Assembly (NCBI RefSeq): GCF_000763385.1
Contig: NZ_JQFA01000002.1
Span: 930,001-994,000 of the forward strand
DNA from: Leptolyngbya sp. KIOST-1
GTDB lineage: Bacteria; Cyanobacteriota; Cyanobacteriia; Phormidesmidales; Phormidesmidaceae
Reading direction: 5' to 3'
Length of the DNA stretch: 64,000 nt
Part shown: piece by piece, positions 7,756 to 16,021 of the stretch
How positions within the stretch are numbered: position 1 is the stretch's first letter
How the letters are laid out: each line of letters starts with the position of its first letter
Program-made: the position numbers and the translations under genes
The notes under the pieces: generated by a model
What the model was told of the DNA's origin: nothing
What the model saw: the letters and a program-made list of their open reading frames with translations, nothing else
Database searches by the model: none

Positions 7756-9052
7756 CCCGCTGCAAAATCCCCTCAATCCGGTGCAGCAGCTTTTCCATGC
7801 GCGTAGGCCAGTCGGGGGCACGGTAGCGGAAGGGTTCGGGCAAAAGCTTAAACAGGTGCAGAGCCGTGTAGAGCCGCAGGGTATCGGGATCGGGGGCGGT
7901 GCCCTGGGTGGCGTAGCCCTGGAGCAGGCCAGCGGCGGCGGCGCGGCGGCGTGGGTCGTCCAGGCAGCCCCCCAGGTGCTGGTAGTCGAGCTGGGCCAAA
8001 AACGAGCCCAGGTCGCGGGCGGGGTGGGCGCGGGCGGCGCGGTCGAAGTCGAGCAGGGTGATGCGATCGCCCTTGACCAGCACCTGGTCGGGCTTGAAAT
8101 CGCCGTGGGTGGAGTGCCACTGCTGAGGCAGGTGAACCAGCCCCTCGGCAATGGCGCGGCTAAGGGATTTGAACCGGCCCGCCAGGCTGGGTTGCAGATA
8201 GCACAGGTCGCTGACCAACTCCATTACATCCAGGGCTTCGGCGGCGCAGCTCATCGGTTGCAGGCGCTTGAGCCGCTGCTGGTGCAGTTCGCCCAGGGCC
8301 ACCCCGACCCGCTGCAGAGTGCTGTGAACGGTGGAAATATCGCCCTGCATGGCCGTCTCCAGGGGTTGACCCTCCACCCAGGGGAAGGCCAGCATCTGGT
8401 AGCGGTGGCTGCGGCCCAGCAGGGGCGCGACCGCTAGCACTTCGCCAGAGCAGATGTCGCGGCTGTTGCGGCGGGCGGTGTCGTAGTCGTCCTGGGTGTA
8501 GGCTTTAACCACCCAGCGCTGGGATGGATCGGCCCCCACGTTGAGCCCGCCCACATAGCGGCGCTCGGGCTTGTAGTTGAGGGTTGTCAGGCTGATTTCG
8601 CCTGCGATCGCCTCATCCGGCTCCAGGGCCAACAGCTTGCGGCACACTTTGGGCCGGGTCGCAGAGTTGAGCAATTGGGCCACCGATCGCAGTTCGCGAT
8701 CGAGGGGAAAGGGCGCAATTGCCAGCCCCAGCGCATCCACCACCATTGGCGGCAGATGACTGTCCCTTGCTCGTTGACCCATCCGCTGGTACTTGGCCAG
8801 CTTTTCGACCCGATCCAGGGGATAGGCCTTGCCGTAGAGGCAGCAGGGCTGATGCTGCCCCGGACTGGTCACGGTGTAGGCCACCAGGCAGTTGGTGTGG
8901 GGCTTGTAGCGCAGGTAGGTGCTGGCGATCGCCGCCGCCGCATACCCCGCCGATCGCAGCCGGGCCAGCATGGCGTCGTCATCCAGCAGGGTGGCCAGGC
9001 CGGGCAGCTGGCGATCGCGCTCCACCAGGGCCAGATCAGCGGCGCACAGCAT
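7706..9052 (-). CDS. Second APH-fold phosphotransferase of the glycan cluster
   Basis: About 448 residues from the ATG at 9052 (MLCAADLALVERDRQLPGLA). An N-terminal ~150-residue kinase-like small lobe precedes a large lobe whose catalytic loop is STHGDFKPDQVLVKGDRITL, then LLDFDRAARAHPARDLGSFL. As in the next gene, the loop Asn is replaced by Gln (HGDFKPDQ). The start codon lies 17 bases inside the end of the ABC transporter gene, which implies translational coupling. The last residues (EEVGGRCEGWGVGSGE) are encoded by STRR DNA, so the natural stop was probably lost and replaced. The likely role is phosphorylation of a sugar or glycan precursor; the substrate is unknown. Confidence 0.75.
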   Translation of the reverse strand: MLCAADLALVERDRQLPGLATLLDDDAMLARLRSAGYAAAAIASTYLRYKPHTNCLVAYTVTSPGQHQPCCLYGKAYPLDRVEKLAKYQRMGQRARDSHLPPMVVDALGLAIAPFPLDRELRSVAQLLNSATRPKVCRKLLALEPDEAIAGEISLTTLNYKPERRYVGGLNVGADPSQRWVVKAYTQDDYDTARRNSRDICSGEVLAVAPLLGRSHRYQMLAFPWVEGQPLETAMQGDISTVHSTLQRVGVALGELHQQRLKRLQPMSCAAEALDVMELVSDLCYLQPSLAGRFKSLSRAIAEGLVHLPQQWHSTHGDFKPDQVLVKGDRITLLDFDRAARAHPARDLGSFLAQLDYQHLGGCLDDPRRRAAAAGLLQGYATQGTAPDPDTLRLYTALHLFKLLPEPFRYRAPDWPTRMEKLLHRIEGILQREEVGGRCEGWGVGSGE

Positions 9053-10904
9053 AGGCACCTCCCTGGGGCGGGAATGATTCCTGGTCAGCCAGTTTGCGAC
9101 GGGCCACCTGAAGCTGGTAGAGGGCGGCGTAGGGGCCACCCTGGGCCAACAGCTCGGCGTGGGTGCCGCTCTCCAAAATTTCGCCCTGCTCTATATAGAT
9201 GAGGCGATCGGCGGTGGCGGCCAGGGCCAGATCGTGGGTGATGATCAGCGTGGTACAGCCCTGGGCCACCTGCCCCAGGGCCTCGATCACGGTGCGCTCG
9301 TTGTCCCTGTCGAGGCCCGTGGTCGGCTCATCCAGCACCAGAATGGGCGAGTGGCGCACGGCGGCGCGGGCGATGGCAATCCGCTGGCGCTGCCCGCCAG
9401 AGAGGGTCACCCCCCGCTCCCCCAACACCGTGTCGTAGCCCTCGGGCAACCGCAAAATAAAGTCGTGGGCGTTGGCCAGTTGCGCTGCCACCAGAATATC
9501 GTCGTCGCTGGCCTGGGGGTTGCCGTAGGCGATGTTGTCGCGCACGCTGGCGGCAAACAGCAGACTGTCTTGCAGGACGACGCTGATCTGCGATCGCAGC
9601 GACTCCGCTTGGTACTCGCGAATATCCACCCCGTCGATCAACACCTGCCCAGCGCTGGGTTCGTAGAGGCGCAGCAGCAGGCTGGCCAGGGTCGATTTGC
9701 CGCTGCCCGACGGCCCCACAATCGCCAGCGATTGCCCTCGCAACGCCTCAAAGCTGATGTCTTTGAGAATCGGGTGGCCTGGCTCGTAGGCAAACTGCAC
9801 CTGCCGAAACGTCACCCGACCGCCAAAGCTGGGGGCCGGGCGGGCATCGGGGCGATCGACAATCTCTGGCACCTGATCCAGCAGGTCGAGGATGCGCTCC
9901 CCCGCCGCCGTGGCCTTGGCCAGCCGCCCGGTGTACTTGGCGAAGTCGCGCACGGGCTTAAAGGCGTTCTTCAAATAGGCCATGAACACCAGTAAATCTC
10001 CCGGCGTCAGGCTGCCGTGGGTGACCAGGTGCGCCCCGCGCCCCAGCACCAGGGCTGTGGCCAGGGCAATGATCAAATCCACCGATCGCTCCAGCTGGGC
10101 TGCCAGACGCTTGGCCTTCACCCCGTCCCTGAGGGTTTTCTGGCTGTGGCCCGAAAAAGTCTGGGCAAAGATTTTTTCCAGTGACAGGGTTTTCACTACC
10201 TTGATCGCCCCTATGGCCTCGGCGGCGGTGGAGGCCATCGCCCCTTCCTGCCGACGCTGCTTGCGCGAGACTTCTTTGATGCGGCGGCTGAGGCGCACCG
10301 TCGTCAGCGAAAACAGCGGAATCGTGGCCAGCGCCAGCAGGGTGAGTTCCAGGTGCAGCCACAGCATCAGCCCCACCATGCCGATCAAGATCAGCGTGTT
10401 GCCCACCATCGGCAAAAAAGCCGTCACCACCACATCCTTGAGCAGGCCCACATCGCTGATCACCCGAATGGTGAGGTCGCCGCTGCGGGCCTGGTTGTGA
10501 AAGCTCAACGACAGATTTTGCAGGTGCTGGTACAGGTCGTTGCGCACCTGGGTCAGCACCCGGTTGCCCACCAGGGCAAAGCCCACAGTGCTGCAATAGT
10601 CGGCCAGGGCGCGCAGCCCGGTGAAGGCCACCAGGGCGATCGCACTGCCCCACAGCAATGCCGTGGGCGACAGGGCATCGACCCAGGGCACCCCCGACTG
10701 CCCCCGGTTGGGCGTCGAGGTGATCACCTCGTCAAACACAAACTTCAGCGGCCAGGGCTCCAGCAGCCGCAGCCCCACCTGGGCCAGCAGCGCCGTCAGC
10801 CCGCCCAGCACCAGCCCCCACTGCTGACGAATGTAGGGCCAGAAGCGGCGCACAATCTGCCACAGACCGGGGGCGATTTCGGTGAGTTTTTGGGGTCGTG
10901 CCAT
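9036..10904 (-). CDS. ABC exporter (fused permease and ATPase, MsbA/LmrA type)
   Basis: A 622-residue half transporter. The membrane domain with six helices (about 25-320) is followed by a nucleotide-binding domain. That domain has Walker A GPSGSGKST, Q loop VVLQDSLLF, signature LSGGQRQRIAIARA, Walker B ILVLDEPTTGLD and switch H in IITHDLALA. It works as a homodimer in the plasma membrane and flips lipid-linked or hydrophobic substrates outward. It sits between three glycosyltransferases upstream and two phosphotransferases downstream, which suggests it exports the glycolipid or glycan the cluster makes. The stop codon overlaps the next gene's start. Confidence 0.93.
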   Translation of the reverse strand: MARPQKLTEIAPGLWQIVRRFWPYIRQQWGLVLGGLTALLAQVGLRLLEPWPLKFVFDEVITSTPNRGQSGVPWVDALSPTALLWGSAIALVAFTGLRALADYCSTVGFALVGNRVLTQVRNDLYQHLQNLSLSFHNQARSGDLTIRVISDVGLLKDVVVTAFLPMVGNTLILIGMVGLMLWLHLELTLLALATIPLFSLTTVRLSRRIKEVSRKQRRQEGAMASTAAEAIGAIKVVKTLSLEKIFAQTFSGHSQKTLRDGVKAKRLAAQLERSVDLIIALATALVLGRGAHLVTHGSLTPGDLLVFMAYLKNAFKPVRDFAKYTGRLAKATAAGERILDLLDQVPEIVDRPDARPAPSFGGRVTFRQVQFAYEPGHPILKDISFEALRGQSLAIVGPSGSGKSTLASLLLRLYEPSAGQVLIDGVDIREYQAESLRSQISVVLQDSLLFAASVRDNIAYGNPQASDDDILVAAQLANAHDFILRLPEGYDTVLGERGVTLSGGQRQRIAIARAAVRHSPILVLDEPTTGLDRDNERTVIEALGQVAQGCTTLIITHDLALAATADRLIYIEQGEILESGTHAELLAQGGPYAALYQLQVARRKLADQESFPPQGGAYAVRR

Positions 10905-10911
10905 GGGGGAA

Positions 10912-11035
10912 TGTGAGGGAGTGGATGGGTGGGGGGCAGGGGGTGGATGAGTGGATGAACCTTACGGAACCTCGGTTGGGGATGCCGCTGTCCCCTCCTT
11001 GGGAGGGGTGCCCGAAGGGCGGGGTGGGTCAAACC
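10912..11035. repeat. STRR-like GGATGGGTG array plus an inverted G/C-rich repeat
   Basis: Between the ABC exporter and the glycosyltransferase, GTGGATGGGTG-type units (10919-10962) are followed by CCCCTCCTTGGGAGGGG and CCCGAAGGGCGGGG. The latter is a palindromic block of a kind I recall as commonly repeated in filamentous cyanobacteria. It could form a stable RNA hairpin within the operon transcript. Confidence 0.6.
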
Positions 11036-11048
11036 TGTAATCGCCCCA

Positions 11049-12227
11049 TTAGCCCACCGCTCGCTGAACACTATCTCGCTGGGCCACCGCCAAAATCTCC
11101 CTGACCCGCCGATCCCAGCTGTGGTGTTCCACCACCGTCTGGCGGGCCGCTCGGCCCAGGCGCTGTCGCAGGCGGGGCTGAGCCTCTAGCTGTCGTAGGC
11201 GATCGGCCAGGGCGGCGGCATCCCCCGGCGGGCAGAGCAGACCGTCGATACCGGGGCGAATAATCTGCCGCAGCTGGCCCAGATCGCTGGCCACCACGGG
11301 CAGCCCCGCCGCCATGTACTCGTAGACCTTCAGCGGTGAAAAGTAAAAGTTTTCCAGCTGGGGATAGGGGGCGACCGCCACATCTACCGCCGCCAGCAAC
11401 CTGGGGATTTGCTGGGGAGAAACCCGCCCGTGCCAGGTCACCGCTGCCCCCAGGCCCCGCTCCTTTAGAGTTTGCTCCATGGCGGGGCGGGCGGGGCCGT
11501 CGCCAATCATCGAGAGGCGAGCCTGGGGGCAGTGGCGGTGGAGCTGGGTGAATGCCTCGGCGAGAATGGGCAGACCGTGCCAGGTTTTCATGGTGCCGAG
11601 GAAGCCGATGGTGTAGGGGCGCACCGCCGTGCGCCCGTTCTGAGAGGGCGGGGTGGGGTGGAATCGATCGACGTTGACGCCGTTGGGGATGACGTGGACG
11701 CGGCCCTCGGCTTGGGGAAAGGTGCCCAGGTAGGTGGCCACATCCTCAGAGACGGCGACCAGGGCAGTGGCGGTGGCAAAGACCCGCTGGGCCATGCGCT
11801 GGGCCTGCTCAGTGTGGATCAGCTGGCGGTATTGGGCCTGCTCTTGGAGCAGGGGGGCGTTGACTTCGAGGATGCTGGGGATGGTGCGATCGCGCCCGTA
11901 CTCCATGCCGCTCACGCTCCACAGGGAGTAGCGTTCGTACACTAGGTCAAAGGGCCCAGCGGTTTCCAGGGCAAAGCGCAGGTCGAGGTTCGCAGCCATT
12001 TCCGCCTGTTCTCGCTGCACCGGGTCGTGCTGGGGCACCTTGGGCAGGCGGTGGACGGGCACCTGCGCCAGGTCGGTGGGGGCCTCGCCTCCCAGGCGGG
12101 CAGCAAAGAGGGTCACCTGGTGGCCCTGGTTGACCAGGGCGCGCACCACCTCCTGCACATGAATCGAGCAGCCTTTGCAGCCAAAGACCGGGACGCCGCG
12201 ATCGGCGCAGACGTAGGCAATCTTCAT
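11049..12227 (-). CDS. Family 4 glycosyltransferase
   Basis: A 392-residue GT-B fold enzyme. The N-terminal acceptor domain begins MKIAYVCADRGVPVFGCKGC and continues SIHVQEVVRALVNQGH. The C-terminal nucleotide-sugar domain has TIGFLGTMKTWHGL, the E-x7-E segment ENFYFSPLKVYEYMAAGLPV and DGLLCPPGD. It is a retaining cytoplasmic transferase for a polysaccharide or glycolipid. Its ATG overlaps the preceding glycosyltransferase stop by 4 bases (12224-12227). The gap to the downstream ABC exporter is 144 bases and contains repeats. Sugar donor and acceptor cannot be told from sequence. Confidence 0.92.
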   Translation of the reverse strand: MKIAYVCADRGVPVFGCKGCSIHVQEVVRALVNQGHQVTLFAARLGGEAPTDLAQVPVHRLPKVPQHDPVQREQAEMAANLDLRFALETAGPFDLVYERYSLWSVSGMEYGRDRTIPSILEVNAPLLQEQAQYRQLIHTEQAQRMAQRVFATATALVAVSEDVATYLGTFPQAEGRVHVIPNGVNVDRFHPTPPSQNGRTAVRPYTIGFLGTMKTWHGLPILAEAFTQLHRHCPQARLSMIGDGPARPAMEQTLKERGLGAAVTWHGRVSPQQIPRLLAAVDVAVAPYPQLENFYFSPLKVYEYMAAGLPVVASDLGQLRQIIRPGIDGLLCPPGDAAALADRLRQLEAQPRLRQRLGRAARQTVVEHHSWDRRVREILAVAQRDSVQRAVG

Positions 12228-13462
12228 GGGCGCACCTCCTGGATTGCAGGTTGGACTAAGGGCTGGGAGACTGGCCGCACCTGGGGCTGAAACAACTGCC
12301 GCAGCTGGGCGGCGTTGCGGTGAATGTCGAAGTTGGCCTCGATCTGGCGGCGGGCGGCGGCGGCGAGAGTCACCCGCAGGGCGCTGTCTCGCAACAGGTG
12401 GCCCAGGGCGGCGGCCAGGGTCACCGGGTTGTGCTGGGGCACCTGAAGGCCGGTTTCGCCGTGGCGCAGCACTTCGGGAATGCCCGTCACATCGGTGGCA
12501 ACGCAGGGGGTGCCCAGGGCCATGGCCTCTAGCAGCACCGTGGGCAGGCCGTCCTGGTTGCCGTCGCGGCCTACCACGCAGGGGGCCGCCAGCACCGCCG
12601 CTCCCTGCACGATCGCCCTCAGCTCGGTCTGGGGGCGTGGCCCCACCAGTTCCACCCAGGGCTGTAAACCCGCTGCGTCGATTTGCTGCTGGAGATCCTC
12701 CGCCAACTCACCATGGCCGACGATTTGGCAGTGAAAATCAACTTGCCCCTGGGCCAGCAGTTCGCAGGCGGCGATTAAATCACCAAAGCCTTTCTTTTCC
12801 ACCAGGCGACCCACCGCCACAATTTTGGCAGGCCGATTTTGGGGCGGTTGGTAAGCAAACTGGCTCAGGTCAATGCCATTGTAGACCCGCTGCACTCGCG
12901 CCGCCGCCGGGCCATACTGCGCCTGAAGAAATTGCAGGTTGTAGTCGCTGACGGTGACCACACCTTTGGCATCGGCCAGCTTGCGGGCCATGTCCTCCGG
13001 CTGCACCTCCTGGTGGTAGATATCTTTGGCGTGGGCCGTAAAGCTGTAGGGAATGCCGCTGAACAGGCTGGCCAGCCGCGCCACCGAAGTGGCCGAGGTG
13101 CCAAAGTGGGCGTGGAAATGGGTAATGCCCTGGGACTGAGCAGACATGGATAGGGCGATCGCCTGACATAGATCCTGCGAATCCTCCCCCTGGGCCTGGG
13201 GCAACTTGGCCCAAAAGCCGGGCAGCACCGCCGCCGCCTCTTGCAGCAGTTGCCAAAACTTGCTGCCCCGCAGATCTTTGGTGGTCAGGTAAGTCACGGG
13301 CGCTTTTACCCGCGCGATGATGTCTTGAAAGTGGCTGTCCAGCGGGGGGCGGAGGGCATAGATGGCGATGTCTAACCCGGCGGCTTCGTGGGCCAAAATC
13401 TCTGACACCACAAAGGTCTCAGAAAATCGGGGATAGCGCTTGAGGATGTAGGCAACTCGCAT
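12224..13462 (-). CDS. Family 4 glycosyltransferase (WcaL/AmsK-like)
   Basis: A 412-residue GT-B enzyme that opens MRVAYILKRYPRFSETFVVS. This is the hallmark start of colanic-acid-type WcaL/AmsK galactosyltransferases. Later motifs are HFHAHFGTSATSVARLASLF, the donor-binding KIVAVGRLVEKKGFGDLI, and E-x7-E in DGLPTVLLEAMALGTPCVAT with VTGIPEVLRHGETGL. It is second in the cluster: 19 bases after the first transferase, with a 4-base stop/start overlap to the third. It is inferred to add one sugar of an exopolysaccharide or glycolipid. The WcaL resemblance is to the family, not proof of the same sugar. Confidence 0.92.
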   Translation of the reverse strand: MRVAYILKRYPRFSETFVVSEILAHEAAGLDIAIYALRPPLDSHFQDIIARVKAPVTYLTTKDLRGSKFWQLLQEAAAVLPGFWAKLPQAQGEDSQDLCQAIALSMSAQSQGITHFHAHFGTSATSVARLASLFSGIPYSFTAHAKDIYHQEVQPEDMARKLADAKGVVTVSDYNLQFLQAQYGPAAARVQRVYNGIDLSQFAYQPPQNRPAKIVAVGRLVEKKGFGDLIAACELLAQGQVDFHCQIVGHGELAEDLQQQIDAAGLQPWVELVGPRPQTELRAIVQGAAVLAAPCVVGRDGNQDGLPTVLLEAMALGTPCVATDVTGIPEVLRHGETGLQVPQHNPVTLAAALGHLLRDSALRVTLAAAARRQIEANFDIHRNAAQLRQLFQPQVRPVSQPLVQPAIQEVRP

Positions 13463-13481
13463 GGCTCGTTTGAGTTAGGGA

Positions 13482-14792
13482 TTAAACGGCGGCGGCTAGG
13501 GGCGATCGCCCCCCAGATCTGGGCTCGGCTACCACCTCGGCCAGCAGGTGGGGCAGGCGCTCAAGGCCGAGCAGATCGATGCGTCCAGGGCGATCGCTCC
13601 CCCGGCCCATGACCTCAGGCGGCCGCCCCCCCGCCAACCACTGGGTGAGGACGGCGGGGCCGATGTGGTCGGGATGCAGCAGGTCTACCAGCCCCATCTG
13701 GCGCAGGCGCTCAGCCCGAATCCACTGCTCGCGCCGGGGTTTGACGCGCGGCACAATCAGCGCTCGGGTGCCAAAGGCCAGCACCTCGCAGGTGGTGTTG
13801 TAGCCGCCCATGGCCACCACCGCCGCCGCCCGGTTCAACAGCCAGGTCGGCTCCGGGCAGTAGTCGAGCACCGTCAGTTCTGGTCGAGAGGCCGCGTATC
13901 GGTGCACCTGCTGTCGCGAGGTTTGGGGCATCAGCGGCCCAGCCACCAGCACCCCCTGCCAGCCCTCGGGCAGGGTCGCCTGGGCAAAAGCCGTGGCCAC
14001 CGCCGTCCCATCCTGGCCACCCCCTACCAGGCACAGAGCCAAGGGACGGTCGGGGGCGGGGGCGATTCTCCCCGGTCGGGGCTTCGCCAACGCCAGCGGG
14101 GGGCTGGCCGTCAGCCGTTGCCGACCGTCGAGGTAGCCCACGTAGCGCACCTTGGCGGCAATGTCGGCGGGCCAGCGGTAGGCCGCCACCGGGTCGTACA
14201 CCGCCGGGTCGCCGTAGATCCAGATGGCGTCAAAGTAGCGGCGCACCGCCGTTTCGTTGCCCGCCTTGCGCCACTGGCGGCGCACCACCGCCGGGTCGTC
14301 TAGAATGTCGCGCAGCCCCAGCACGCAGCGGGTCTGGGGTTGCTTTTTCAAAAACTCCAGCACCCCGTCCAGCTCCCGCAGCGCCCCCCGAGGCACGTTG
14401 TCTACCAAAAACACATCGGGGTTGAAATTGTCCAGCGCAGCGCGAATGATCTGGCCCCGCAGCTGCGCCAGCTCTTGCTGGGAAAGATCGAGCCGTCGAG
14501 GTCGGTACTCGCCCTCGGTGGTTTTGTGCCAGGCGGGCAGAGCCAAGTAGTCAACGCCGGGGGGCAGATTCTCAGCATTTCCTTCTACCATGCCGGTGAT
14601 TAGCAGCACCGAACAGTGGGGCACCTGGCGCACCAAACTCTGAGCAATCAGCAGGTTGCGGCGCTTGTGGCCCATGCCCATAGTGTCGTGGGAATAGATG
14701 GCCACCCGCAGCCCAGCGGCGGGGGCCGCGCGGTGGTGCGATCGCCCCTTGTGGGGGGCATACGGTCGCGATCGAAAACTATCGTTCACCAT
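13482..14792 (-). CDS. MurG/GT28-like glycosyltransferase, first gene of the glycan cluster
   Basis: A 436-residue GT-B protein. The N-terminus reads GLRVAIYSHDTMGMGHKRRN, the Gly-rich acceptor loop (GMGHKRR) of GT28-like enzymes. The C-terminal domain has LCLVGGGQDGTAVATAFAQA, LLNRAAAVVAMGGYNTTCEV and ALIVPRVKPRREQWIRAERL, which is the UDP-sugar site pattern of Glyco_tran_28_C. The first ~28 residues are basic and low in hydrophobicity. The ATG at 14792 starts the six-gene minus-strand cluster running to 6637. The 560 bases upstream contain repeated TTCTTAGG boxes that could bind the two-component regulator encoded further upstream. Confidence 0.88.
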   Translation of the reverse strand: MVNDSFRSRPYAPHKGRSHHRAAPAAGLRVAIYSHDTMGMGHKRRNLLIAQSLVRQVPHCSVLLITGMVEGNAENLPPGVDYLALPAWHKTTEGEYRPRRLDLSQQELAQLRGQIIRAALDNFNPDVFLVDNVPRGALRELDGVLEFLKKQPQTRCVLGLRDILDDPAVVRRQWRKAGNETAVRRYFDAIWIYGDPAVYDPVAAYRWPADIAAKVRYVGYLDGRQRLTASPPLALAKPRPGRIAPAPDRPLALCLVGGGQDGTAVATAFAQATLPEGWQGVLVAGPLMPQTSRQQVHRYAASRPELTVLDYCPEPTWLLNRAAAVVAMGGYNTTCEVLAFGTRALIVPRVKPRREQWIRAERLRQMGLVDLLHPDHIGPAVLTQWLAGGRPPEVMGRGSDRPGRIDLLGLERLPHLLAEVVAEPRSGGRSPLAAAV

Positions 14793-15352
14793 GACTCACA
14801 ATTCCAGATGGGGCAATTAGGGGTGTGGACAGATAGATGTAGACATAGTTGGAGCTATCGAAATCCGATTCCAGATATCAGCTTGCAACCGCTTTAGCAA
14901 CACACCAATGAGCCGGAATCAGAGCAAATCCAATGCGTCTACAGACATCCAAAACAGATGGACTCAATCACACCAGCTCTTGACCCTCAAAACAGGTTAA
15001 GAAGTAGTTAAAACTTAAATCAAAACCCTTAAAACATCCATTAGACAACCCTAAGAAATCCTAAGAAAACTCTTATAAAGCCATGGATATATCCATCAGT
15101 CAGAGCAGTAAAACAACTCCTCAGTTTGTTTTTGCGCGTACAGGAAAATCCGCAAAACTCTTCTATCGAGAGATAGATTTTGCCGATTTGAACAGCTATT
15201 TCTAAACCTTGGCAGCTAGCGGCTTTTCGCAAGCAAACGCCGTCAGAAGCAACCAGAAGCTACCCAGGTCAGGCAACTTTCCGCCAAAAATAGGCTTTCC
15301 TAAAACTACTGACGGTAGCCCCAGGGACTCGTTCCGATTCCTAAGAACACTC
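14793..15352. other. AT-rich intergenic region upstream of the glycan cluster
   Basis: These 560 bases hold no convincing gene. A 63-codon frame near 15041-15232 has no recognisable composition. The region is AT-richer than its surroundings, contains the repeated CCTAAGAA boxes listed separately, and must hold the promoter of the 14792 glycosyltransferase and the 3' end of the response regulator transcript. Confidence 0.6.
15050..15078 (-). promoter_or_regulatory. Tandem TTTCTTAGG boxes, candidate OmpR-type binding site
   Basis: On the plus strand CCTAAGAAAT (15050-15059) and CCTAAGAAAA (15060-15069) are direct repeats at exactly 10-base spacing, followed by CTCTTATAA. Direct repeats one helical turn apart are the usual target layout of OmpR/PhoB-type regulators. 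The site lies about 260 bases upstream of the first glycosyltransferase start. The adjacent upstream operon encodes such a regulator. Confidence 0.4.
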
Positions 15353-15358
15353 TTATAA
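15340..15358 (-). repeat. Second copy of the CCTAAGAA(A/C)ACTCTTATAA box at the regulator stop codon
   Basis: CCTAAGAACACTCTTATAA (15340-15358) matches 15060-15078 at 18 of 19 positions. Here it overlaps the TAA stop of the response regulator. Its flanks do not match, so this is not a large duplication. It may be a second regulator site or part of a 3' element. Confidence 0.5.
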
Positions 15359-16021
15359 TCTGAAGCGGTAGCCAAAGCCGCGCACGGTTTCAATTGCCCG
15401 TGCCCCCAATTTCTTCCGCAGATACCCGACGTAGACATCGACCACATTGGAGGATTCATCGTAGTCATAGCCCCAGACCTCGCTGAGCAGTTCGGCGCGG
15501 CTAATGGCCTCCTGGTGGCGTCGCATAAACAATTCCAGCAGCGTAAATTCGCGGGTCGAAAGCTCGATCAATTGGCCCGCTTTGCGCACCTGCCGCTGGC
15601 GCAGATCGAGCACAATGTCCCCCACCTCTAGGGTGAGTTGGGCGGGTTTGCTGGCCTGGGCTTTTTTGCGCAGCTGCACCTGAATGCGCGCAATCAATTC
15701 TTCTAGCTGAAAGGGTTTGGTAACGTAGTCGTCGGCCCCACCGTTCAGCCCTTGCAGCTTGTGGCGCAGGTCGTCGTACACCGTCAAAATAATGACCGGA
15801 ATCGTCTCCCCCTGGCCGCGAATGTGCTCCAGCACCGACAGCCCGTCCTGGTCGGGCAGCCCCAGGTCAAGAATCAGCAGATCAAAGTCGTCGCTGTTGG
15901 CCAGGTAAATGGCGCTCTGCCCGCTGTCTACCGCCAGGGTGCTGAACCCGCTGGCTTCCAACCCCTTGCTCAAAAACGAGGCGATCCGAGGCTCGTCCTC
16001 AACGATCAAAATCTTGCTCAT
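15353..16021 (-). CDS. OmpR-family response regulator (QseB/CusR-like)
   Basis: A 222-residue regulator. The receiver domain has E8/D9, phospho-acceptor D52 in DDFDLLILDLGLPDQDG, T80 and K102 in YVTKPF. The winged-helix effector domain (about 125-222) includes STREFTLLELFMRRHQEAIS, SSNVVDVYVGYLRKKLG and ends GFGYRFRL. The ATG overlaps the kinase stop by 4 bases (16018-16021), so kinase and regulator are co-translated, with the kinase first. The repeated TTCTTAGG boxes downstream suggest it may control itself and the glycan cluster. That is inference from position only. Confidence 0.92.
   Translation of the reverse strand: MSKILIVEDEPRIASFLSKGLEASGFSTLAVDSGQSAIYLANSDDFDLLILDLGLPDQDGLSVLEHIRGQGETIPVIILTVYDDLRHKLQGLNGGADDYVTKPFQLEELIARIQVQLRKKAQASKPAQLTLEVGDIVLDLRQRQVRKAGQLIELSTREFTLLELFMRRHQEAISRAELLSEVWGYDYDESSNVVDVYVGYLRKKLGARAIETVRGFGYRFRL

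Noticed and set aside
15041-15232. Short minus-strand reading frame in the AT-rich gap
   Set aside because: No ribosome site, codon use unlike neighbours, and it spans the putative regulator boxes.
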